A stretch of 45,497 nucleotides of DNA from Novipirellula galeiformis (GCF_007860095.1 NZ_SJPT01000019.1:1-45497); one strand, 5' to 3'. Shown: positions 26,479 to 35,580, numbered from the stretch's first letter. Numbers and translations are program-made. Notes: a model not told the origin generated them from the letters alone.

Positions 26479-27774
26479 TCAGAGGCTCCCGGTCAAGCGA
26501 GCCTTCCAGTAGGCACCCAAGTGATAGATGATCCCGCAACTGGAGTTTTGTAAATATTCGGTGCTCCGAATCAATTCCTTCAATCGCTTGCTTTGCTCGG
26601 CCGAAATCGCTGGATGATCCACCATCAGTGGCACCATTGCTGCCTCGCCAGCTTCGCGTGTCAAATGCCACACTTCTCGATAGGAGCCCCACTGTGGGTT
26701 GGGGTACCCCTTCTGGTTGATCCAGTTGTCGACCGTGCGCCAGTCTGGGCCAAGCATTCGTCGCTCCTCCGCTGTCTTCTCTGAGAGCTGCGCCGAGACC
26801 CGCTTCGATCGTTTTTCAGCCAATCTAGCCAGGTGTTGCATCACCTCATTCATTTGCGTCTTCAAGTCATCATCCTGTTCCAATTGATAGAGCAGTTCCA
26901 ACGAGCACTGCATTTGCAGAATTGCATAGGCAGGCGTGTTCTTATCGGGATCGGTGGATTGCTGTACCGCCTTCGCCACATATTTCCGCCATTGCCTATA
27001 GTATTTCTGATCCGCGGTGACATCCCAGGCGGCGGCGTAAATCATCGGCAGCCGGGCAGCTTCGTGAGCCTGTACATTCCACATGCGACAGATCCCCAGA
27101 GGACACCGTTGTCCATCGGCGCGACAAAAGTCGTAGTCGTTCTCCGGCGTGACAAACTGAATCATTCGGTCCGCCACCGCCATCAGGATATTTCGAATCT
27201 CGTCCTTGGTCTGATCATCGGACAGCGGGCTCCGATAGAATTTCCAGAGTCCGTGTACCCCATGCGTGTATTGGTCTCGCGAAGAGTTGATGTAAACGCT
27301 TTTGCGGTCATCCCGACAGACATTCCTGGCGAGAAATCCGGGGACACCATGAACCGTGGCGCAGAGACGCACACCGCTGTAGACCTGCTTGGCGCTTTCG
27401 CGGAGGCTTTCATCTTCGGTGACTGCGTACATGTCAGTAATAATGCTGAGCATCGCGCCGCCCAGGATCATTCCGTCCTCCATCCCCGTGCCGTAACCAC
27501 AAGGGTTGGGATACTGTCGCCGCACTTCCTCCGCCGTGGGCAAGTGGGAGAGCTCCTTCCCCGGTTCATAACTGCTCAAGTAATCGGCAAATGTCTGCAC
27601 ATCCTTTTGGAAGAATCGGTTCCATGTGACCTCCCACGCCTGTCCCATTTTGGCATCTAACACCGCCGGCGACGACGACAATGTTTCTTCGGCGGCAATG
27701 TTAATGACGCCCGTGGAAGGAGGCCACGACGAAACCGCGAGTGTAAACGTGATGAAAAAACAAAGTGGCTTCAT
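26479..27774 (-). CDS. Secreted helical (alpha/alpha-barrel-like) protein
   Basis: A 431-residue protein with a signal peptide (MKPLCFFITFTLAVSSWPP). The body is made of alternating helices with aromatic and acidic motifs (GTGMEDGMILGGAMLSIITDMY, QYTHGVHGLWKFY, QAHEAARLPMIYAAAWDVT). This is reminiscent of (alpha/alpha) barrels of glycoside hydrolases and polysaccharide lyases such as glucuronyl hydrolases. I cannot name catalytic residues. It is much larger than the other genes in the array but is flanked by attC-like material on its 3' side. Role in carbohydrate breakdown is a guess from the fold. Confidence 0.6.
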   Translation of the reverse strand: MKPLCFFITFTLAVSSWPPSTGVINIAAEETLSSSPAVLDAKMGQAWEVTWNRFFQKDVQTFADYLSSYEPGKELSHLPTAEEVRRQYPNPCGYGTGMEDGMILGGAMLSIITDMYAVTEDESLRESAKQVYSGVRLCATVHGVPGFLARNVCRDDRKSVYINSSRDQYTHGVHGLWKFYRSPLSDDQTKDEIRNILMAVADRMIQFVTPENDYDFCRADGQRCPLGICRMWNVQAHEAARLPMIYAAAWDVTADQKYYRQWRKYVAKAVQQSTDPDKNTPAYAILQMQCSLELLYQLEQDDDLKTQMNEVMQHLARLAEKRSKRVSAQLSEKTAEERRMLGPDWRTVDNWINQKGYPNPQWGSYREVWHLTREAGEAAMVPLMVDHPAISAEQSKRLKELIRSTEYLQNSSCGIIYHLGAYWKARLTGSL

Positions 27775-27788
27775 GTCAGATTCTCGTT

Positions 27789-27817
27789 TGGATAACGCCC
27801 CGATGATGATCGGGACG
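27789..27817. repeat. Short palindrome upstream of the secreted protein gene
   Basis: A near-perfect inverted repeat AACGCCCCGAT-gat-GATCGGGACGTT lies 15 bases upstream of the ATG at 27774. AAC/GTT ends recall an attC remnant, but the arms are only 11 bp; a terminator of the MOSC gene or an operator is equally possible. Confidence 0.4.
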
Positions 27818-27896
27818 TTGGTGCGATCGTATCATTGAAAAATGTGGTCGGCGGAGTCCAGTGCAGCATGTTGTTACGAGGGTTTTTAGACAATCC

Positions 27897-28649
27897 TTAG
27901 CCTGCATTGCTGTCCAATACAAACACCGGATCACCAATGCTTATCGTGCCAGTGCGAATCACGTCGCCATAAACGCCAGCATTGTTCTCGTTTAACTTGA
28001 CTGCGGATTTCACCACCGAGGGGTCGTGTTGTGCTGTATCGGGATTTAGACCGATCATTTTGCAGCGCACATCGCGTTTCGTTATCTGAACCGCCGGTGC
28101 ACTGTTGCCCACGCCAAACATGAGCACGCGACCGACCCAATCGTCTTCAAGGAAAGGGGCAACCTCGTCACAATTTAAAACGATGTTTGCCCGAAATCGC
28201 CTACTGTCAACGGCCACTCCGGCCTCATTGCACAGCGTCGAAACGGTTTGGGTTGCGATAACGGAGATTGGCGAATCGTCGAAAATCCCGTCTTTCATTG
28301 CCATTACTTCGACATCGCAGCCAATCTGATCGCGTATCTCAGCCCTCAGTTTGTCGCCTTCGATTTCGAACACATCACCCGCTGGACTTTGAACGCGTGT
28401 TGGGAGTCGTTCGCCAGAATCGGTATCGAAGTCGCAAGGACGGTACATCAATAACTCGGGCATTCGATTCGCCGTTAGCCATGCCAATCCACTGGCGTTC
28501 TTCATCTGGCGAACACCGAATCGCCGATCTCCGACCAGCCCATGCCATCCAAGGTCGGAATGTTCCATTTCAACGCCAGCCATCGATTTGACTGGATATC
28601 GCGTCAATTTACTAATTTGGCCAATTCGTTTTGAATTCTCTTGTCGCAT
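27897..28649 (-). CDS. MOSC-domain protein
   Basis: A 250-residue protein with an N-terminal MOSC beta-barrel domain (YPVKSMAGVEMEH, GDRRFGVRQ) and the MOSC core with the conserved cysteine in RDVRCKMIGLNPDT. MOSC proteins bind molybdenum cofactor or persulfide sulfur, as in YcbX/YiiM and mitochondrial amidoxime-reducing component. Length is near the usual 260-290. It lies in the minus-strand cassette-like region with an attC-like dyad 44 bases upstream of its start. The substrate is unknown. Confidence 0.8.
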   Translation of the reverse strand: MRQENSKRIGQISKLTRYPVKSMAGVEMEHSDLGWHGLVGDRRFGVRQMKNASGLAWLTANRMPELLMYRPCDFDTDSGERLPTRVQSPAGDVFEIEGDKLRAEIRDQIGCDVEVMAMKDGIFDDSPISVIATQTVSTLCNEAGVAVDSRRFRANIVLNCDEVAPFLEDDWVGRVLMFGVGNSAPAVQITKRDVRCKMIGLNPDTAQHDPSVVKSAVKLNENNAGVYGDVIRTGTISIGDPVFVLDSNAG

Positions 28650-28692
28650 GCTTTAGGCCCTCAGCCATCTAATGTCTAAAATCACCGAGTAC

Positions 28693-28745
28693 GCACGGTC
28701 GATGCTCCAATTGTAAGCTCCCGGCCGCGTACATTTGGTGAATGT
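28693..28745 (-). repeat. Short attC-like inverted repeat
   Basis: Plus-strand ACCGAGTACGCACGG faces CCGGCCGCGTACATTTGGT; the arms pair with two unpaired bases. It lies between the stop at 28769 and the MOSC start at 28649, the expected place. Confidence 0.4.
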
Positions 28746-28768
28746 AAACTTTATCCGCTGTGGTGAAT

Positions 28769-28990
28769 TTAAACCGTGTACCTGCACCTCACGCACCGGT
28801 CGTTTTCATCAATTTCCATGTCTTGATCGCATGGAGAGCAAAAGTAGAAGTGTTTGCCATCCGCAGCTGAATCTGCGAAATCCGCTCTCGTTTTGGGAGC
28901 AAAACTTCCTTGATCGCCTATCTGATCATCGGAGCGAGTCGCGATACCGAACCGTCGCAAGGCAAACGACAGCAAGCGATATATGACGAA
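28769..28990 (-). pseudogene. Remnant encoding a C-terminal zinc ribbon
   Basis: The frame ends with HFYFCSPCDQDMEID and CVRCRYTV, two CxxC pairs that look like a genuine zinc ribbon, and stops 24 bases before an attC-like dyad. Upstream in the same frame composition becomes unlike protein and no good start exists, so this is probably the 3' part of a broken cassette gene. Start given is approximate. Confidence 0.3.
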
Positions 28991-29224
28991 GCCGCCACCA
29001 CCGTCTCGATCCGAATCGCCGAGGGCAATCGAACCTCGCAAGCTGCCTCGACAATTCAGGCGTTGGTCGCCCGTGTTCAAATCGGCAGACGTTGGTTTGC
29101 TTTCGTTGCCCGGATCTACCATACACCCATCAACTCACAGCAAATGATGCCGAAGGTGATTTTCGTCAGCGCAACATGCGTCCTGGTACGTTGGAACGTG
29201 GGCTGTCCACCGCGAACAGAAACA

Positions 29225-29428
29225 AACAGGAGGCAACGGAGGGAACCGAGCTGAATTGACCATCGCCTCCGTTTGCTCTGCGACCTCCTGTTCAATCCGA
29301 CCGCGCACCAATCAAACCGTGACTTCAAATACGAATCCCAGGAAACCGAGGCCTGATGAATTCAGATGTGCCGAGTTCGGGCGCCACCATTAGTGATTAT
29401 CAGTGTTCATTAGTGGTGCAAAACATCC
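29225..29428. repeat. 204-bp direct repeat, copy 1 (REP/hairpin element)
   Basis: It is nearly identical to 29643-29846. The left part is a hairpin: ACAGGAGG and ACGGAGG face CCTCCGT and CCTCCTGT. The right part contains the palindromic ATTAGTG/CACTAAT family. A few base changes separate the copies, for example AACCGAG versus AATCGAG. Confidence 0.85.
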
Positions 29429-29642
29429 GGAAACACGAACCGCTAATCGGCACTAATGAACACTAATCTCAGCCCCCGTTCCAAGCAATGAACAGCGTCA
29501 ACGGCGGTAATCACCCGGTCCGAGCGGACGAGCCGCCACCAGGACAACTGCACATCCAAAGGATACGAAAGCTCGATCGCCAGGGCAACGTTTGTCCGCG
29601 TACGAGCAAGCATGGGCTGCTCGCCGCAAGAAGAAATGAATG

Positions 29643-29846
29643 AACAGGAGGCAACGGAGGGAATCGAGCTGAATTGACCATCGCCTCCGTGTCCTCTGCG
29701 ACCTCCTGTTCAATCCGACCGCGCACCAATCAAACCGTGACTTCAAATACGAATCCCAGGAAACCGAGGTCTGATGAATTCAGATGTGCCGAGTTCGGGC
29801 GCCACCATTAGTGATTATCAGTGTTCATTAGTGGTGCAAAACATCC
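29643..29846. repeat. 204-bp direct repeat, copy 2 (REP/hairpin element)
   Basis: This is the second copy, 418 bp after the first, with the same internal hairpin. A truncated third copy of the CTCTGCGACCTCCTGTTC part is at about 30049-30066. Confidence 0.85.
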
Positions 29847-30417
29847 CATGCCAACGGGGACAGAGCATCTTGAGCCAATTTGTTGTTGCAGCATCCATAC
29901 GGGGCGCCGGACAGGCAGGTTAGAAAATAGAAGGTTAGAAGATGTGGGGAACGGCTGTCGGCCAGCAAATATGCAAGCGTTCAGAAGAACTAGCGGCGTT
30001 TTAGGGCAAACACAGGACAGACGAGAACGGCCCTGTGCTCCGTGTCCTCTGCGACCTCCTGTTCAATCCAACCGCGCTGATCGATTTAAAGGCAAAAAAT
30101 GACGAATCGATCCGGGCGATAGCGACGCTGAACTCTTTCCACACGTTACGCATCTTTTTGCCCCATATGTTTTTGCCAATCATGCAGTGGAGAAAGAGCC
30201 TCGACGGCGCGTCGTCCGATTCAAAGCGTCTACGACGTCCCACGATTTCGAGCGCCGACGGTACGAACGCGGACCACTGGATCGGCCCCACGATGTTGCG
30301 ATCAAATCATCGACCGCGCAGATCACGCGCACCGATTCGACTGTGTAGCTTTCTCCATCCCATAACGACCAGTATACCGGCTCCGGTGCATGGAAATGGC
30401 ATTTGCTTTGCTGGCTC

Positions 30418-30876
30418 TTACGCTCGCGGCCTTTCATGACCCGAGAGAGAGACTCGACGAAGCTGATAAGTCTCCCCAAATAAACCGCCAAACGAAGTCG
30501 TCGCGATCGCGATGGCCGCGACACTTCCTGCTGAGGCGTCATCGGGATATTGGGACTGCTCGTGCCAAGCCAGGCCCACTGCGAAAGCAAACCCCAGCAA
30601 AAAAACAAGAGATGCGAAAATCAGTGTGACCACAAACACCAATGCGATGTCAGGCAGCGTCCGACGGGATGTTTCCTTAAGAGTCAAGCAGGGGGCTATC
30701 GCTTCTGCAAAGTGCGTGCAGGTAAAGCCGGGGGCAGAACCATCACCACCGCCGATGTGCCATTGCCGGAATGGCCCCGGGACTTCAGTCGGATAACGCC
30801 CGACCCGCGTTCGCGTGGTGCACGCGATTGTTCGTCGGGGTGAAGCGGTGAGGACTTCGTTCTCTTTACATCGCAT
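30418..30876 (-). CDS. Small membrane protein, start uncertain
   Basis: The convincing part is the C-terminal 80 residues: a membrane helix (IALVFVVTLIFASLVFLLGFA), the segment HEQSQYPDDASAG and a Gly/Ala-rich stretch. The frame opens at ATG 30876, nine bases after the preceding 70-residue gene. A short attC-like dyad at about 30794-30834 falls inside this N-terminal part, so the true start may be later, for example TTG 30687. Function unknown. Confidence 0.45.
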   Translation of the reverse strand: MRCKENEVLTASPRRTIACTTRTRVGRYPTEVPGPFRQWHIGGGDGSAPGFTCTHFAEAIAPCLTLKETSRRTLPDIALVFVVTLIFASLVFLLGFAFAVGLAWHEQSQYPDDASAGSVAAIAIATTSFGGLFGETYQLRRVSLSGHERPRA

Positions 30877-30884
30877 GCATTGGT

Positions 30885-31097
30885 TCACCCTTCGGACGTC
30901 CTTTTTAGTGTCGCCAATTCGTCCCGAAGGCGCTGGTTTTCTTGCTGTAGTTGCGAGATTTGGGGACTGTCTCCACTCGCGTTGTTCTGTTTTCGCAACA
31001 GAAGAACAAGCAAAACAACGATGCAGATGGGAATCCCGATTGTCAAGACGCCGACAATCAAGACGATCAACAGTTCCATCGGACCGATTCCAAACAC
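30885..31097 (-). CDS. 70-residue membrane protein with coiled-coil tail
   Basis: It starts with GTG preceded by GAGGTAA at good distance. The product begins MFGIGPMELLIVLIVGVL, reminiscent of TatA-like N termini, and has one long or two short membrane segments (IGIPICIVVLLVLLL). A coiled-coil tail follows (SQLQQENQRLRDELATLKR). It lacks the TatA hinge FG and amphipathic helix, so I do not call it TatA. Small envelope proteins of this build are common in planctomycetes; the role is unknown. Confidence 0.65.
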   Translation of the reverse strand: MFGIGPMELLIVLIVGVLTIGIPICIVVLLVLLLRKQNNASGDSPQISQLQQENQRLRDELATLKRTSEG

Positions 31098-32117
31098 GGC
31101 TTACCTCGGATCGTTTTCTGTTTCGACTGTTACCAAGACAACGAACGTCAGAGTGAATCGAGTTCCGGCGGTGGACGTTGTGATGGCCTAGAAAAGATAG
31201 TTCGGAACTTCGGTTCAACCGATGCCCCCCTCGCTATTCACGCATCGGGGCGCCCGTGACCGTCCCGGACAACCAACCGCAGTTTATCACATCTCGATCA
31301 GCGCGGTCCAACGCGATGCGGTTCACGCCGTTTCGACAGTGCAACATTGGCGTTCATTTGCGTGATTCGCGGGCAGATTGTCCCACGCCGTCGTTACCCG
31401 CGAACCATACGAATGAGCGTGAATCATTAATCATGCGCACGTGATTCGGGTAACATTGGTATTCACACGGATCGCGCAGACGATTCTCTAACAGCCAAGT
31501 AACTCAGATCGCGATCTCGCGTGCAACACATGGTTCTTGCGCTGGGTTTGCGTGGCGGACGACTCATCAACTGAATCGATTTCGTGTTTCTTCAAGATAT
31601 CGACCGAAGTAAGGCCGGGCAACATTCGACCGAGCAAATTAGCAAGCCGGCGACGATCAGCGGGCATATCGCCTGCGTTGGTATTCCCGCATTGTCAAGA
31701 CCGTGAATCGATTAGTGCTCATGGGTGGCAATTAGTGTTCCAGCAAGAAAGACCACTAATCTTCGCTAATCGCACACTAATGGCTTCGCCCAGCGTTAGT
31801 TGGCAGCGGCAAGCGATCGGACAACCGACATGGAGCGTGCCAGTCGATCAACCAACAATCAGGGAGCTTGGCGTTTAATTGCAAGTTCGTGTCGTCTCAT
31901 TTACGTCACCATCGACCTTGCGTTGTGAAATTTCATTCCATTGGCAGAACGGTTGTGATGGCCAAGTCCCGCGCAAGCCGTGCTTCGTGTGCAGTACACC
32001 CAACAATGGGCGTGATCTTGTGGGGTGCCACTTCCCTTGCGGGAAGCCAGTCCCAAGTACTTAGTTCCGGTTTCTTTATGGTAGTCATGATGCAAAATGG
32101 ATAGCTCGTAATGAACA
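31098..32117. other. Gene-free stretch with dispersed repeat
   Basis: No gene is supported. It contains copy A of the ORF-less dispersed repeat (31521-31875) and a segment at 31988-32060 that resembles 24711-24780 (shared CAGTAC-CCCAA-AATGGGC-TGAT and GGTGCCACTTCC strings). The second of these leads directly into the intron-like remnant, as it does at 24.8 kb. Confidence 0.45.
31521..31875. repeat. About 360-bp dispersed repeat, copy A
   Basis: It aligns along its length with 36472-36842 at roughly 80-85% identity by eye. Both start with GTGC(GC)AACACATGGTT and share TGAATCGATT, AGCAAATT, GATCAGCGG, GAATCGATTAGTG and GCGTTAGTTGGCAGCGGC. Both frames of translation are broken or short, so it is better seen as an ORF-less cassette or repeat. 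Confidence 0.75.
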
Positions 32118-32785
32118 GTACGAGGCCAATTGCCAGGACGACGCGGCAACTGCGCCGGAGGTGACGATCGGTGGGGAGGAGCCTGCGAAGATGTTCGGTA
32201 GACCAGCAACGAATCGTCGCTGGCCATCTTCACGCCAAGATCCGCGTTTGTTACGAACAGAAACCCGATCGGAGGCCGATGACTCCAGGCCTGTCGCGGA
32301 GCGATTCATCAGATCACAGCAGGCTGCTGACTGTGAAACCGAACCGGAAGCCCGGCAGATGCCTGGGAAAAACACGGAGCGTAGGTAGATGTGGCACTTG
32401 GGCGGGGACAGATCACGATCCCTTATCTGGGGAGATCCAGTAGGCGTACCTGGGAGTAGGGCTCGCCCGAAAGCCAGGGCCGTGCACTAGAAAGTTGCTC
32501 GGTGCCGACTGGAAGTCAGCAGAGGGCATCGTAGTCGGCCCATGTGGTCAGCAAAGGCCCGAAGGGAACGAGCAAGTACGTATTTCGGTCCGCTCGCATG
32601 TCAGGCTTTTCGGAGACAGGCCGCCGTCCGTCGGTCAACTCATTGTGGCGTTGGCTGTTGTTCAATGACTTAAAACTCGTGCTCGGGCCGCCGGATACGG
32701 GCCCGCATGTCCGGTGCTGTGGGAGAGGGCCGCCGGAGCGATCCGGCCCCCCGGTCCCGATCGCGATGGTTAACCGCATTAGTGG
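32118..32785 (+). mobile_element. Group II intron-like remnant with reverse transcriptase deleted
   Basis: The segment looks like a bacterial group II intron that has lost its coding part. The 5' half matches the fragment at 24830-25163. It then reads GGAAGTCAGCAGAGG and CCCGAAGGGAACGAGCAAG, strings typical of the region just before an intron reverse transcriptase. About 130 bases later comes CCGGATACGGGCCCGC with CATGTCCGG, a domain-V-like hairpin, followed by a GGGCCGCCGG...CCGGCCCC domain-VI-like stem. No reverse transcriptase frame remains. It lies 57 bases past the stop of a cassette-like gene and on the opposite strand, the orientation described for group IIC-attC introns. Class and ends are not certain. 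Confidence 0.5.
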
Positions 32786-32841
32786 GTGAATCATACCGTG
32801 AAATTACTCTCGAGTGACTGAGCTTGGCAGCGTCTTCTACT

Positions 32842-33816
32842 TCAAACAGATTCGGGGTCGGGAACGGAAGTAGTGGCATTGGATTCATCCTCCGACTTGT
32901 GCTCCGCTTTCCTGCTCAGGGACCGCTCCAGCTGATAACCCAGCCCACGGAGCGCGAGGCATACGCCCAACATGATCGCGCCCATTATTTGATGGCTGAT
33001 GATCATCCCCGCAAACAGTTCTTGGGATTGGCTTCCTGGGCTCCCGAGCAATGCAGTCAGCAATCCAATCTCGAAAATCGCCAACACCAAGCAGTACACA
33101 ACCCACAAGCCGATTTTCGATTTAATCTTCTCTGCTTTTTCTCCGAGCGAGATCCAAATACAGGGCAGCTTCACGAGCAGACTGACAATCCCATAGATTG
33201 TAATTGCAATCAATGGCTCAGCGTTGTCGAGGCCACTCGCATGCAGGACGCGTGTGAAGCTAATATCCTCATCCGGCAACATCGCGCGCCCGATCCCCAT
33301 TGATAGTGCCAATAGGAGCGTTCCGATCATGATGTCACGAATCGCGTAGCGAGAGTCTCGTCCCGCGTTTTGATCGTCCGCAGAATCTTGGACGATCTGC
33401 CATCGAAAGCACATCGCAGCAATCTTCAAAGGCACAAAGCTGGTGACGAACCCAAACATCAAAAGCACAGCCGTCCCGAGCATCGATTCGGTATCAGGTT
33501 TTCCATTCTCAAGCGTGATCCCCCACGCAAACGCGCACCAGGAAAGCACGAGTAGCAGCAAAGTCCACGGAAGTCGAATCCAAAACGTGCCGCGAACCAA
33601 TGTCCCCCACACACAGATGACGGTCAGTTGTGCTGTCACGACACCCAAAGCAAGCATCGCCGGAAACGCATCCTTGAAGCAGGTTGGCGTCGCCACGTCA
33701 GCGATGAAGAAGCCGACGCAACACACACCGATCAGGATGACCAGCCGTGTCCTTCGGTTGCAGTTCAAAGTTCTCGAAGGCACAGGTCCTTCGTCTGCGT
33801 TCGCGGGATCGTTCAC
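32842..33816 (-). CDS. Polytopic membrane protein of unknown function
   Basis: A protein of about 324 residues with roughly eight membrane helices (LVILIGVCCVGFFIA, AMLALGVVTAQLTVICVWG, LPWTLLLLVLSWCAFAWG, and others). After the middle it has the segment SRYAIRDIMIGTLLLALSMGIGR, which resembles a pattern (IRDL-x-TLLLAL) recurring in planctomycete membrane proteins. The start is uncertain: GTG 33816 follows AAGAAG, and TTG 33855 is possible. Its 5' side is 180 bases from an attC-like site; its 3' side meets the group II intron-like remnant. Function unknown. Confidence 0.65.
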   Translation of the reverse strand: MNDPANADEGPVPSRTLNCNRRTRLVILIGVCCVGFFIADVATPTCFKDAFPAMLALGVVTAQLTVICVWGTLVRGTFWIRLPWTLLLLVLSWCAFAWGITLENGKPDTESMLGTAVLLMFGFVTSFVPLKIAAMCFRWQIVQDSADDQNAGRDSRYAIRDIMIGTLLLALSMGIGRAMLPDEDISFTRVLHASGLDNAEPLIAITIYGIVSLLVKLPCIWISLGEKAEKIKSKIGLWVVYCLVLAIFEIGLLTALLGSPGSQSQELFAGMIISHQIMGAIMLGVCLALRGLGYQLERSLSRKAEHKSEDESNATTSVPDPESV

Positions 33817-33997
33817 GTTTACTTCTTTCGAAGGGCGGCTCAAGGCGTACGCCAATTTGATTCAGACGCGCAATTCGATCTGCGACTGCTGCGGTGAGTT
33901 TGAGGGCAATGTCTCGCCGTATGTCACCATTTAACGCCACCGATCGCCGCTTGAAGCTCACGTGCGTTTGCGGGTGCCGATACAGCCTCATTCTGCC

Positions 33998-34087
33998 GAC
34001 GAATGGTACGGTTGACCGAGTGCGAACGAGAGATCAACCATTAGGGAAATCGCTTTTGAGCACTCCGGGCCAATCGAGGGTTCGTCG
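33998..34087 (-). repeat. attC-like site H
   Basis: On the gene strand the arms CGACGAA...GATTGGCCCGGAGTGC and GCACTCGGTCAACCG...ATTCGTCG pair with one extra base on the 5' arm. The site begins immediately after the stop codon at 34088. Confidence 0.7.
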
Positions 34088-34459
34088 CTATTCTACGTCA
34101 GTTTGAACCATTGAATCTCGTAACCGTTTGAGTGCGTCAGCGATCAGATCATGGTCGGCACTCGTTGTCGAGATCACCAAGACCGAAGGTTTCTCGGGAG
34201 GGTACGGAGCCATCGTTGACGTCTTACCCCACCCAGCAGTGTCGGCAGATGCCTTGAGGTACGCCATCAGAATCATTGGATTAAATGTCTTGCCGTCCTG
34301 ATTCCATACCGGGAGGTCGTTGAGACGATGAGAGACAGGGAAGACCTTGTCAACGTCCGCGATTTCATCAGCAATAGCCTTCGTCGGACTCCGGTTCACA
34401 ATGGCGATCGCACAGACAATAGTGAGCGTGACCGCAAAGATCAATTTCATGTAACGCAT
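34088..34459 (-). CDS. Small secreted protein of unknown function
   Basis: A 123-residue protein with a signal peptide (MKLIFAVTLTIVCAIAIV) and a mature part containing VFPVSHRLNDLPVWNQDGKT and VLVISTTSADHDLIADALKRL. GGAGGA lies just upstream; ATG 34459 or ATG 34450 could be used. The C-terminal segment looks like an alpha/beta hairpin that recurs in secretin-type short domains, but I do not claim this. Its stop codon abuts attC-like site H. Confidence 0.65.
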   Translation of the reverse strand: MRYMKLIFAVTLTIVCAIAIVNRSPTKAIADEIADVDKVFPVSHRLNDLPVWNQDGKTFNPMILMAYLKASADTAGWGKTSTMAPYPPEKPSVLVISTTSADHDLIADALKRLRDSMVQTDVE

Positions 34460-34556
34460 GGCGTCCTCCGTGAAGGGAAACAGTAGCTTGCGAAAGTTTA
34501 TCGTTGCAATGACCGGTGACCAATGTCAGTTTCCCTTTCGGGAGACCAATTCGACA

Positions 34557-34644
34557 CGACGAGCGGTTGAGGTAACGGGGGCGAGGAGAGGACATGACTT
34601 CAGGACTGACTGCGCCGAGCCCTCCTATTCACCGATTTGTTCGC
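34557..34644 (-). repeat. attC-like site I, weak
   Basis: Gene-strand arms GCGAAC...GAATAGGAGGGCTCGG and CCTCGCCCCCGTTACC...CGCTCG pair imperfectly. It begins seven bases after the stop at 34652 and lies before the gene starting at 34459. Confidence 0.45.
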
Positions 34645-34651
34645 ATCCTTT

Positions 34652-35266
34652 CTAGGTTTGATGATTGCCCGGACCTAACTCCCGACTTTCTTCACGACGA
34701 AATCCGATGGATGTCAGGAGAATAACAGCAGCGATAGCGCCAACGAGACCAGTCGCGTGATTCGGCGATCCTTTCACCGACGCGGTTGCTACGTGAGCGA
34801 CTGCTGCAGCTAATGCCGTGAGGCCGAGTGAACATTTGAATTTCAATGGCTGAGGCGGATACAGGGATGCGAAACGTGCTGAGGCAACAATCAAAGGAAC
34901 CTCTATGAACGCCACGACCGCTACAGGAATATACAGCGATTGCTTCCATTCGGCGTATGACTCTCGAGCATCTTGTGATGCTCCCGCTTCAGGCTCGGGG
35001 AGCGTCACGATGTACGCGATGGCCAACAGGGAAGTAAGCAGGGTCGAAACAAGTCCCGCCTTCATCGCGTGAAGAAGCGAGCGTCGCAAGCGGGCGGACG
35101 TCAAATCCATTGCGGAATTTTCCAGCTGAGCTTGACTGCGAACGTTGACAATAACCGCGTCGACCCGATCGACGTAACCACTGGAGCAAACGCTCGTGGC
35201 CGCCGGCGGTTCATCAGTGGGTTCGTCGTATTTTGAGCGGCGAAAGTTCCCCAGCCCACATGTCAC
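34652..35266 (-). CDS. Four-helix membrane protein of unknown function
   Basis: A 204-residue protein beginning with GTG whose first base pair overlaps the stop of the upstream gene (GTGA), so the two genes are co-translated. The N-terminal 60 residues are polar (SKYDEPTDEPPAATS), then four helices follow (AGLVSTLLTSLLAIAYIV, LYIPVAVVAFIEVPLIV, GLTALAAAVAHVA, GLVGAIAAVILLTSIGF). It forms, with the 105-residue gene, the only clear two-gene cassette here. Function unknown. Confidence 0.65.
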   Translation of the reverse strand: MTCGLGNFRRSKYDEPTDEPPAATSVCSSGYVDRVDAVIVNVRSQAQLENSAMDLTSARLRRSLLHAMKAGLVSTLLTSLLAIAYIVTLPEPEAGASQDARESYAEWKQSLYIPVAVVAFIEVPLIVASARFASLYPPQPLKFKCSLGLTALAAAVAHVATASVKGSPNHATGLVGAIAAVILLTSIGFRREESRELGPGNHQT

Positions 35267-35580
35267 ATCATACCAGCTGGCAGGATGCCGTTTAGGATCA
35301 TCGCGAACATCGATGCAACTAAAAAGGCAATCGTGGGTGTCTTTAGTCGCAACTTAATTAGCGGGGGCAGCAAAATAGCGGTACAGACAATTAAGGTGAA
35401 CCAAGTCAGCGCGTATTGGCGTGACATTGCAGGAATCCCAAACGCAGAATTTGCCAATGCGTGACGAAATGCGACGTAGTTCGGAACAATCAACGCGAGG
35501 TAAACCGCCAGAAATCCCATACTTGCGAGCATCGATCGAAATGAAAATTGGCGTGGTCGCGCGCAGGTGATCGATTTCAT
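35263..35580 (-). CDS. Small three-helix membrane protein
   Basis: A 105-residue membrane protein (helices at FRSMLASMGFLAVYLALIV, ALTWFTLIVCTAILLPPL and TIAFLVASMFAMILNGIL). ATG 35580 lies 23 bases after attC-like site G, preceded by the sequence GTTCGTCGACCTGAATAC. That leader is shared with another cassette start at 44163 (GTTCATCGACCTGAAAAC). The gene overlaps the next one at its stop. Function unknown. Confidence 0.65.
   Translation of the reverse strand: MKSITCARPRQFSFRSMLASMGFLAVYLALIVPNYVAFRHALANSAFGIPAMSRQYALTWFTLIVCTAILLPPLIKLRLKTPTIAFLVASMFAMILNGILPAGMM

Larger units (their letters stand above)
28991..30417. other. Repeat-rich stretch without a supported gene
   Basis: This 1.4 kb holds two 204-bp direct repeats (listed separately), a third short piece of the same element at about 30040-30080, and ATTAGTG/CACTAAT-type palindromes at about 29385-29470. 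Open frames between 30001 and 30608 on the minus strand switch phase and may be remains of a gene, but I cannot reconstruct it. Confidence 0.4.

Noticed and set aside
29225-29846. Possible CRISPR-like array
   Set aside because: Only two copies, 204 bp long with 214 bp between, with an internal hairpin and no cas genes.
30001-30608. Coding sequence in this stretch
   Set aside because: Several overlapping frames look partly protein-like but no single frame or simple frameshift gives a convincing product.
30885-31097. TatA homologue
   Set aside because: The MFGIGPMELL start is similar, but the FG hinge and amphipathic helix are absent and a second hydrophobic segment is present.
31537-31878. 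Homologous open frames in the two copies of the dispersed repeat
   Set aside because: The similarity is explained by DNA-level repetition; changes are not biased to third positions and neither frame has a sound start.
33698-33991. 97-residue minus-strand frame right after attC-like site H
   Set aside because: Its position fits a cassette start, but composition is Arg-rich and it overlaps the better-supported membrane protein gene in another phase.
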